NCBI GenBank assembly: GCA_036272815.1
Contig: DATAYA010000200.1
Span: 1 to 39,133 of the forward strand
Source of the DNA: DATAYA01 sp036272815
GTDB taxonomy: Bacteria; Pseudomonadota; Alphaproteobacteria; Acetobacterales; Acetobacteraceae
DNA: 39,133 nucleotides
Direction: 5' to 3'
Shown here: positions 33,101-39,133 of the stretch, piece after piece
Position numbering within the stretch: the first letter of the stretch is position 1
Layout of the letters: each line of letters starts with the position of its first letter
The notes under the pieces: model-generated
What the model was told of the DNA's origin: nothing
Seen by the model: only the letters and a program-made list of their open reading frames with translations
Database searches by the model: none
Made by a program: the position numbers and the translations under genes

Positions 33101-33420
33101 GCGATCGGGCTCTCCGGACGTGATAGGGAAGACACAGACTGCCGCAACCGACGCGATCTGGAAACTGCCGGCGGGACGGCGCGCGGCGGCTTGGTGCATC
33201 CCGCTGCTTGCAGCCGCGTTGCAGCGACGACGGCATCGCCGCACGGCCGTCCGCGCCGGATACGCCGGCACCGGTCACGACCGCGGGAGCGCCGCGACGG
33301 CCGAGATCGGGACCCCTAGGCAATACGACGCGGCAGTTGTAACGAGAAAAGTTTTTACCGAATCGGGGGGGACTGGCGTTATCCTTAGTCCACCACGAAA
33401 TACATCCGCGGAGTGCTCGG
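33101..33420. other. Divergent spacer between the YdcF-like gene and prkA
   Basis: This 320-base stretch must hold the promoters of two divergent operons. Its distal part (33330-33400) is locally A/T-rich (GAGAAAAGTTTTTACC and TTATCCTTAG), unusual here. TATCCT at 33380-33385 could be a -10 but has no matching -35. Two TTGCAGC copies lie near 33208-33226. No gene, terminator or convincing sigma-54 or EcfG promoter is visible. Confidence 0.5.
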
Positions 33421-35367
33421 ATGCCGATAGCCGACGACCTGTTCTTCAGTTACGCCCGCTCCTACGAGGCCCGCCGGGAGGCGGAGCTGACCTTGGGGGA
33501 GTTCCTTGAAGGCTGCCGGACTGACCCGATGATGTATGCCTCCGCCCCGGAGCGCATGCTGGCGGCGATCGGCGAGCCCGAGGTGATCGACACCGCGAAG
33601 GACGCGCGCCTCGGCCGCATCTTCATGAACCGGACGATCCGCGGCTATCCGACCTTCCCCGAATTCTACGGCATGGAGGAGACCGTCGAGCGCATCGTCG
33701 GCTTCTTCCGCCACGCGGCGCAGGGGCTGGAGGAGCGCAAGCAGATCCTCTATCTGCTCGGCCCCGTCGGCGGCGGCAAGTCCTCGCTGGCCGAACGATT
33801 GAAAGCGCTGATCGAGGTCCACCCGGTCTACGTGCTGAAGGCGGGCGACCAGATCAGCCCGGTGTTCGAGAGCCCGCTCGGCCTGTTCGACCCGGAGACA
33901 ATGGGTCCGGTGCTGGAGGAGCGTTACGGCATCCCCCGCCGCCGGCTCAACGGGCTGATGAGCCCGTGGTGCCTCAAGCGGCTCGACGAGTTCGGCGGCG
34001 ACGTCTCGCGCTTCCGGGTGGTGCGGGTGCGCCCCTCCCGGCTGCGCCAGATCGCGGTCGCCAAGACCGAGCCGGGCGACGACAACAACCAGGACATCTC
34101 CTCGCTGGTCGGCAAGGTCGACATCCGCAAGCTCGAACTCTATCCGCAGAACGACCCGGACGCCTACAGCTACTCGGGCGGCCTCAATCGCGCCAACCAG
34201 GGCATCCTCGAATTCGTCGAGATGTTCAAGGCGCCGATCAAGATGCTGCACCCACTGCTGACGGCGACGCAGGAAGGCAACTACATCGGGACCGAGAACA
34301 TCGGTGCCATCCCCTTCACCGGCCTGATCCTGGCCCACTCGAACGAGGCGGAGTGGCAGAGCTTCAAGAACAACCGCAACAACGAAGCCTTCATCGACCG
34401 CATCTACGTCATCAAGGTGCCGTACTGCCTGCGCGTGACCGAGGAGCGGCGCATCTACGAGAAGCTGATCGCCGGCTCGGAGCTGTCCGGCGCGCCGTGT
34501 GCGCCCGCCACCTTGGAGATGCTCGCCCGCTTCTCGGTGCTGTCGCGGCTGCGCAAGCACGAGAACTCGAACCTGTTCGCGAAGATGCGCGTCTATGACG
34601 GCGAGAGCCTAAAGGAGACCGATCCGCGCGCCAAGACGATGCAGGAATACCGCGACGCCGCAGGCCCCGAGGAAGGCATGGACGGCGCCTCGACCCGCTT
34701 CGCCTTCAAGGTGCTCGCGGCCACGTTCAACTACGACACGACCGAGATCGCGGCCGACCCGGTGCATTTGATGTACGTGCTGGAGCAGGCGATCCGCCGC
34801 GAGCAGCTCCCCGAGGAGGCGGAGCGGCGGTACCTCGATTTCATCAAGAGCGACCTCGCGCCGCGTTACGCCGAGTTCATCGGGCACGAGATCCAGAAAG
34901 CGTACCTGGAGAGCTACCACGATTACGGACAGAACCTGTTCGACCGCTACGTGTCGTATGCGGATGCATGGATCGAGGACATCGACTTCAAGGATCCCGA
35001 CACCGGCCAACTGTTGAACAGGGAACTGCTGAACCAGGAGCTCACGAAAATCGAGAAGCCGGCGGGGATCGCCAACCCGAAGGACTTCCGCAACGAGGTA
35101 GTGAAGTTCACGCTCCGCGCACGGGCGAACCACGGGGGCCGCAATCCGTCCTGGACCAGCTATGAGAAGCTGCGCGAAGTGATCGAGCGGCGCATGTTCA
35201 GCCAAGTGGAAGAACTGCTGCCCGTTATCAGCTTTGGCTCGAAGAAGGACAGCGAGAGCGAGCGCAAGCACGACGAGTTCGTCACCCGCATGATGGCGCG
35301 CGGCTATACGGAGCGGCAGGTGCGGCGGCTGGTGGAGTGGTATATGCGGGTCAAGCAGGCTGGATAG
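33421..35367 (+). CDS. prkA: PrkA family AAA+ ATPase/serine kinase-like protein
   Basis: A 648-residue cytoplasmic protein, normal for PrkA/YeaG. The AAA domain has Walker A GPVGGGKSS at 114-122 (K120), preceded by FYGMEETVERIVGFFRHAAQG. The C-terminal PrkA domain follows, with YNTTEIA-like YDTTEIAADPVHLMYVLEQAIRREQL (in two helices) and the final RGYTERQVRRLVEWYMR. PrkA was described as a serine kinase and, in Bacillus, as an ATP-dependent protease affecting sporulation; in enterobacteria YeaG acts in starvation and stress. The start is ATG 33421 with GGAG 12 bases upstream. It leads the prkA-yeaH-spoVR operon, 15 bases before yeaH. Confidence 0.95.
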   Translation: MPIADDLFFSYARSYEARREAELTLGEFLEGCRTDPMMYASAPERMLAAIGEPEVIDTAKDARLGRIFMNRTIRGYPTFPEFYGMEETVERIVGFFRHAAQGLEERKQILYLLGPVGGGKSSLAERLKALIEVHPVYVLKAGDQISPVFESPLGLFDPETMGPVLEERYGIPRRRLNGLMSPWCLKRLDEFGGDVSRFRVVRVRPSRLRQIAVAKTEPGDDNNQDISSLVGKVDIRKLELYPQNDPDAYSYSGGLNRANQGILEFVEMFKAPIKMLHPLLTATQEGNYIGTENIGAIPFTGLILAHSNEAEWQSFKNNRNNEAFIDRIYVIKVPYCLRVTEERRIYEKLIAGSELSGAPCAPATLEMLARFSVLSRLRKHENSNLFAKMRVYDGESLKETDPRAKTMQEYRDAAGPEEGMDGASTRFAFKVLAATFNYDTTEIAADPVHLMYVLEQAIRREQLPEEAERRYLDFIKSDLAPRYAEFIGHEIQKAYLESYHDYGQNLFDRYVSYADAWIEDIDFKDPDTGQLLNRELLNQELTKIEKPAGIANPKDFRNEVVKFTLRARANHGGRNPSWTSYEKLREVIERRMFSQVEELLPVISFGSKKDSESERKHDEFVTRMMARGYTERQVRRLVEWYMRVKQAG

Positions 35368-35382
35368 CGAAGGCCCCGGTCC

Positions 35383-36699
35383 ATGTACATCGTCGATCGT
35401 CGCCTGAACCCGAAAGGTAAGAGCCTCGGCAACCGGCAGCGCTTCCTCAAGCGCGCGCGCGCGCTGGTCCGCCAGGCTGTGCATGAGAACTCATCCAGCC
35501 GCAGCATCCGCGACGCGGAGCAGGGGGGAGAAATAACGATCCCCGCCGACGATCTGCGCGAGCCCACCTTCCGCCGCTCCGCCTCGGGCGGCGTCCGCGA
35601 CCACGTACTGCCGGGCAACAAGCGCTACGTCGAGGGGGACGCGATCCCGCGGCCGCAGGGCGGCGCCGGCGGGCAGGGCAGCGAGGGCAGCCCCGACGGC
35701 GGCGGCGAGGACGCGTTCCGCTTCGCGCTCTCCACCGACGAGTTCATGGAGATATTCCTCGAAGACCTCGAGTTGCCCAACCTTGCCAAGCGCCGCGTCG
35801 CCAGCGTCGACGGCCAGGCATGGCGGCGTGCCGGATACTCGATCGTCGGCTCGCCCGCGAACCTCGCCCTCGGCCGTACCATGCGCAACAGCCTCTCCCG
35901 CCGGATCGCGCTCAAGCGCCCGAAGCCGGAAGACCTGCGCGCAATTGCGGCGGAGATCTTCGCCCTGGAAGCGAGCGACGATGATCCCGTCCGTCTCGCT
36001 ATGCTGCGCGAGGAATTCGAGCGGTTGACCCGGCGCAGCCAGCGCATCCCCTACATCGACCCGATCGACGTCCGCTACCGCAGCTTCCAGGCGGTGCCGA
36101 AGCCGGCGGCGCAGGCGGTGATGTTCTGCCTGATGGACGTCTCCGGCTCGATGACCGAGCACATGAAGGACCTCGCCAAGCGGTTCTTCACGCTGCTCTA
36201 CATCTTCCTCCGCCGCCGCTACCGGCAGGTCGACATCGTCTTCATACGCCACACGCACCAAGCGGCCGAGGTCGACGAGGAGACGTTCTTCTACTCGCCC
36301 GAGACCGGCGGGACCGTGGTCTCGACGGCGCTCGAGGAGATGGATCGCGTGATGCGCGAACGCTACAAGGCGGAGGACTGGAACATCTACGCCGCGCAGG
36401 CGTCGGACGGCGACAACACCTCCAGCGACAACGCCCGCACCGCCGCGATCCTCGCCGATCGCATCCTCCCCGCCTGCCAGTACTATGCCTATCTCGAAGT
36501 GGGCCGCGAGGGCGACGGCGGCCCGATCGGCTTCGCGCCGCGCGAGAGCGATCTCTGGCGCACCTATTCGATTGTGCGAAAGGCGGGCGCGCCGCTCGCG
36601 ATGCGCAAGGTCCGCCACCGGCGCGACATCTACCCCGTGTTCCGCGACCTGTTCGCCAAGCAGCCGCCGGGCGGCGTCCCGGCCGAGGAGCACGCCTGA
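35383..36699 (+). CDS. YeaH/UPF0229 (DUF444) VWA-like protein
   Basis: A 438-residue cytoplasmic protein. The N-terminus starts MYIVDRRLNPKGKSLGNRQR, as in YeaH. A Gly-rich linker at 91-110 precedes the core. A von Willebrand A-like MIDAS is present as MDVSGSM with D252, S254 and S256, and the TGGT region of HAQAAEVDEETFFYS-ETGGT lies about 60 residues later. VWA proteins bind partners through a metal; the gene pairs with the AAA+ protein PrkA, the same pairing logic as MoxR/VWA systems. It lies 15 bases after prkA and 4 bases before spoVR. Confidence 0.93.
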   Translation: MYIVDRRLNPKGKSLGNRQRFLKRARALVRQAVHENSSSRSIRDAEQGGEITIPADDLREPTFRRSASGGVRDHVLPGNKRYVEGDAIPRPQGGAGGQGSEGSPDGGGEDAFRFALSTDEFMEIFLEDLELPNLAKRRVASVDGQAWRRAGYSIVGSPANLALGRTMRNSLSRRIALKRPKPEDLRAIAAEIFALEASDDDPVRLAMLREEFERLTRRSQRIPYIDPIDVRYRSFQAVPKPAAQAVMFCLMDVSGSMTEHMKDLAKRFFTLLYIFLRRRYRQVDIVFIRHTHQAAEVDEETFFYSPETGGTVVSTALEEMDRVMRERYKAEDWNIYAAQASDGDNTSSDNARTAAILADRILPACQYYAYLEVGREGDGGPIGFAPRESDLWRTYSIVRKAGAPLAMRKVRHRRDIYPVFRDLFAKQPPGGVPAEEHA

Positions 36700-36703
36700 G
36701 ACG

Positions 36704-38233
36704 ATGAGCCGTCTTCTCTACGAAGGCGCCGAGTGGGATTACGACACAATCCGCCGCGCCCATGATGCGATCGAGGTTGTCGCCACACGCGATCTCGGCC
36801 TTGAGACCTACCCGAACCAGATCGAGGTCATCAGCAGCGAGCAGATGCTCGACGCCTACTCTTCCGTAGGCATGCCGCTGTTCTACCGCCACTGGTCGTT
36901 CGGCAAGCATTTCATCCGCCACGAGGGCCTCTACCGCCACGGCATGCAGGGCCTCGCCTACGAGATCGTCATAAACTCCAATCCCTGCATCAGCTACATC
37001 ATGGAGGAGAACACCGCGACGATGCAGGCGCTGGTGATCGCGCACGCGGCGTTCGGGCACAATCACTTCTTCCGCAACAACTACCTGTTCCGGCAATGGA
37101 CGGATGCCGATGGCATCCTGAACTACCTCGAATTCGCCAAGGCCTACATCACGAGTTGCGAGCAGCGCTATGGTGAGCAGCCGGTCGAGCGGCTGCTCGA
37201 TGCCGCGCACGCGCTGATGCGCCACGGCGTGCACCGCTACCCGCGCAAGCGAACGACCGACCTCGCGACCGAGGAGAAGCGCGAACGCGAACGCCGCGAG
37301 TACGATCGAACGGTGTTCAACGACCTCTGGCGCACCGTCCCCGGCAAGCTCCGCAGCGCCTCCGACCGATCGGACGAGGAGCGACGCCGGGCGCTGCTCG
37401 AGCTGCCCGAGGAGAACATCCTTTATTTCCTGGAGAAGAAGGCGCCGCGGCTGAAGCCCTGGCAGCGCGAGGTACTGCGCATCGTCCGTCACATCGCGCA
37501 GTATTTTTATCCGCAGGGCCAGACCAAGCTGATGAACGAGGGCTGCGCCACCTTCTGCCATTATCGCATCCTCAACCGCCTCTACGAGAAGGGGCGGCTG
37601 AACGACGGCGCGATGGTCGAGTTCCTGCACTCGCACACCAACGTCGTGATGCAGCCCGACTTCGACGATCCGCGCTTCTCCGGCATCAACCCCTACGCGC
37701 TCGGCTTTGCGATGATGCAGGACATCGCCCGCATGGCCGAGGCGCCGACCGAGGAGGATCGCGCCTGGTTCCCCGAGCTTGCCGGCAGCGGCGATGCGAT
37801 GGCGGCGTTACGGGAGGTCTGGGCCAACTACCGCGACGACAGCTTCATCCTGCAATTCCTCAGCCCGCGCCTGATCCGGAAATTCCGCCTGTTCCACGTC
37901 ATGGACGACACCGACGAGCCGATCCTGCGCGTCGATGCGATCCACGACGAGCCCGGCTACCGCCGCATCCGCCAGCGCCTCTCGCGCCAATACGACGTCG
38001 CATGGCTCGATCCCGACATCCAGGTGGTCGACGTCGATCTCGCCGGCGACCGCAAGCTGATCGTGCATCACCGCGCGCTCAATCGCGTGCTGCTCGACGA
38101 GGAAGACGCGCGCCATGTGCTGCAGCACATGGCCGATCTTTGGGGGTATGACGTGGTGCTGAAGGAGATCGATCCTACGAGCGACGCCGTGTTGCGGGAA
38201 CATTCGGCTCGGGCTCGGGATCGGTTGCGGTAG
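36704..38233 (+). CDS. SpoVR family protein (YcgB type)
   Basis: A 509-residue protein, almost exactly the length of E. coli YcgB. The start is ATG 36704, 4 bases after the yeaH stop; the longer frame shadows yeaH. Conserved stretches include PLFYRHWSFGKHF, YEIVINSNPCISYIMEEN, AHAAFGHNHFF and QTKLMNEGCATFCHY, and C-terminal LVVHH-like KLIVHHRALNRVLLDEE. The His/Glu-rich segments suggest a metal or hydrolase-like core, though no mechanism is established. SpoVR is needed for spore cortex formation in Bacillus; non-sporing proteobacteria keep it with PrkA and YeaH in a stress-related set. Confidence 0.93.
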   Translation: MSRLLYEGAEWDYDTIRRAHDAIEVVATRDLGLETYPNQIEVISSEQMLDAYSSVGMPLFYRHWSFGKHFIRHEGLYRHGMQGLAYEIVINSNPCISYIMEENTATMQALVIAHAAFGHNHFFRNNYLFRQWTDADGILNYLEFAKAYITSCEQRYGEQPVERLLDAAHALMRHGVHRYPRKRTTDLATEEKRERERREYDRTVFNDLWRTVPGKLRSASDRSDEERRRALLELPEENILYFLEKKAPRLKPWQREVLRIVRHIAQYFYPQGQTKLMNEGCATFCHYRILNRLYEKGRLNDGAMVEFLHSHTNVVMQPDFDDPRFSGINPYALGFAMMQDIARMAEAPTEEDRAWFPELAGSGDAMAALREVWANYRDDSFILQFLSPRLIRKFRLFHVMDDTDEPILRVDAIHDEPGYRRIRQRLSRQYDVAWLDPDIQVVDVDLAGDRKLIVHHRALNRVLLDEEDARHVLQHMADLWGYDVVLKEIDPTSDAVLREHSARARDRLR

Positions 38234-38236
38234 AAA

Positions 38237-38252
38237 GGCCGGGCGCGCGGCC
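38237..38252. terminator. Possible hairpin between convergent spoVR and hslO
   Basis: GGCCG and CGGCC are inverted around GGCGCG, just 3 bases after the spoVR stop; a second small AGGGC/GCCCT hairpin follows at about 38267-38278. Neither has a T-run, so termination is only suggested by position between two converging genes. Confidence 0.35.
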
Positions 38253-38287
38253 CCTGGACCCTGCCGAGGGCGAGCCCTTGGAACCCG

Positions 38288-39133
38288 TCACAACGCGCCG
38301 CGGACCTCGTCGCGGTCGAAGCGGAATTCCAGGTTGCAGAACTCGCAGTTCATGCTGATCGCGCCATCGACCGCCATGTGGTCCAGGTCCTCGATCGGGA
38401 AGCGCTCGAGGATCCCGGACAGCTTCGCCCTTGAACACCGGCAGCCATAGGCGAGCGCCCGCGAACGGTCCGCCGCCACGCCCTCGGTGTGGAACAGCCG
38501 ATAGAGCAGCCGCTCCGGTGGAAGCGTGTCATCCAGCAACTCGGCATCGGTCAGCGTGCCGGCCAGCGCCAGCGCCGTCCGCCAGCTCTCGTCCTGCGCC
38601 GCCGCGTCCAGCTCCGGCGCGATGCCGCCCTTGCCGGCGACCCGCTCCAGGATCAGCGCCCCGGCCCGCCAGCCGGCCGGCGTCCGTGCGCAGGCGAGAC
38701 GGACCGAATACTGCAACTGCTCGCTGGTCTCGAAATAATGCAGCGCCATCTCGGCCAGGCTGGCGCCGCTGATCGCGACGATGCCCTGGTGGCGCTCCAT
38801 GTCCGGTCCCTGATCCACGGTGAAGGCGAGATAGCCGCCGCCGAGCAGCCGCGCGGCCGAGGGCGATGGCTCGTCCCGCAGCAGCGCGTCGAGCTTCTCC
38901 GCATCGGCCCGCGCATAGCCGCGCAGCGCGCCGCTCTCGGTGCAATCGGCGAGCAACATCGACACCGGCCCGTCGCCCTTCGCCTGGAGACTGAACGAGC
39001 CGCGGAACTTCAGCGCGCCGGCAAGCCCCGCCGCCAACGCCAGCCCGTGGCCCGCGAGCGCGGTCACCACGGGATGCTGCTCGTGCCGCGTCAGCAGCGC
39101 GTCGGCGAGCGGGCCGAGCCGTACCAGCCGGCC
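38288..39133 (-). CDS. hslO: Hsp33 redox-regulated chaperone, 5'-truncated by the window edge
   Basis: The frame is open to the window end; 281 residues are visible and the true N-terminus lies beyond 39133. GTG 39070 is not the start, since upstream residues (RLVRLGPLADALLTRHEQHP) belong to the family. Hsp33 is a cytoplasmic holdase activated by oxidation: zinc-bound cysteines form disulfides and the protein unfolds to bind clients. The four cysteines are present as GCRCSRAK (CxC) and NCEFCN (CxxC) near the C-terminus. ILLADCTESGALRGYA-type and ESWRTALALAGTLTDAELL segments are also conserved. It converges on the prkA-yeaH-spoVR operon. Confidence 0.94.
   Translation of the reverse strand, partial: GRLVRLGPLADALLTRHEQHPVVTALAGHGLALAAGLAGALKFRGSFSLQAKGDGPVSMLLADCTESGALRGYARADAEKLDALLRDEPSPSAARLLGGGYLAFTVDQGPDMERHQGIVAISGASLAEMALHYFETSEQLQYSVRLACARTPAGWRAGALILERVAGKGGIAPELDAAAQDESWRTALALAGTLTDAELLDDTLPPERLLYRLFHTEGVAADRSRALAYGCRCSRAKLSGILERFPIEDLDHMAVDGAISMNCEFCNLEFRFDRDEVRGAL

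Noticed and set aside
33191..33210. Sigma-54-like TTGGTGC...TGCTTGCA upstream of prkA
   Set aside because: The GG-to-GC spacing is 11 instead of 10, the -24 element is poor, and it is over 200 bases from the start codon.
33337..33385. Sigma-70 promoter for prkA (TTGTAA or TATCCT)
   Set aside because: TTGTAA has no -10 at 16-18 bases and TATCCT has no -35 at 16-18 bases, so no pair could be supported.
1..39133. CRISPR arrays, tRNA or rRNA genes, insertion sequences, prophage genes
   Set aside because: No regularly spaced repeats, no transposase or integrase motifs and no cloverleaf or rRNA sequence were found in reading the window.

Overview
The window is high-GC (about 70%) bacterial chromosome with tightly packed, often overlapping genes. 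The gene set points to an alphaproteobacterium, and I favour Rhodospirillales/Acetobacteraceae. The evidence is the miaB-phoH-ybeY-corC block, the MarR + OmpR-type regulator (PetP/PetR-like) unit divergent from a branched-chain aminotransferase gene, dapD-dapE, tamA-tamB and the prkA-yeaH-spoVR trio. Family-level placement is an inference; the window has no rRNA or tRNA. I see no CRISPR array, insertion sequence, prophage or plasmid function.

Layout. 1-1123: the 3' part of a lower-GC LysR regulator gene and an apparently empty spacer. 1124-4266 (minus): dapD, dapE and two small membrane-protein genes that look like tandem diverged paralogues. 4495-5874 (plus): a PAS/GAF/GGDEF-like protein with a degenerate GGDVF signature. 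5899-13345 (minus): tamA, tamB and an HtrA-type periplasmic protease, an envelope-assembly block. 13478-18329 (plus): a PlsC-type acyltransferase, then miaB, phoH, ybeY and a CorC-type CBS protein, mostly joined by 4-base overlaps that use TTG or GTG starts. 18486-21218: a thiolase, a LysE-type exporter and a YeeZ-like epimerase-fold protein. 21215-23789 (minus): marR, response regulator and histidine kinase, divergent from ilvE (23940-24839).

24836-26323 is a lower-GC stretch with a GT39-like membrane protein lacking a clear start codon. It is followed by an LLM flavin monooxygenase (26324-27496) and an orphan receiver-domain protein with a possible sigma-54 promoter. 28200-33100 (minus) is a four-gene chain in which every junction overlaps: YdcF-like protein, FemAB/CelD-like acyltransferase, sugar-nucleotide epimerase and amylo-alpha-1,6-glucosidase. 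33421-38233 (plus) is the prkA-yeaH-spoVR stress operon, and the window ends inside hslO (Hsp33) on the minus strand.

The strongest candidates for undescribed biology are the paired membrane proteins after dapE, the four-gene overlapping carbohydrate operon, the AAA+/VWA/SpoVR trio (conserved but mechanistically poorly understood), and the divergent marR/ilvE control region where a TTGAC-N6-GTCAA palindrome sits on the -35 box. No single feature clearly announces a wholly new system.
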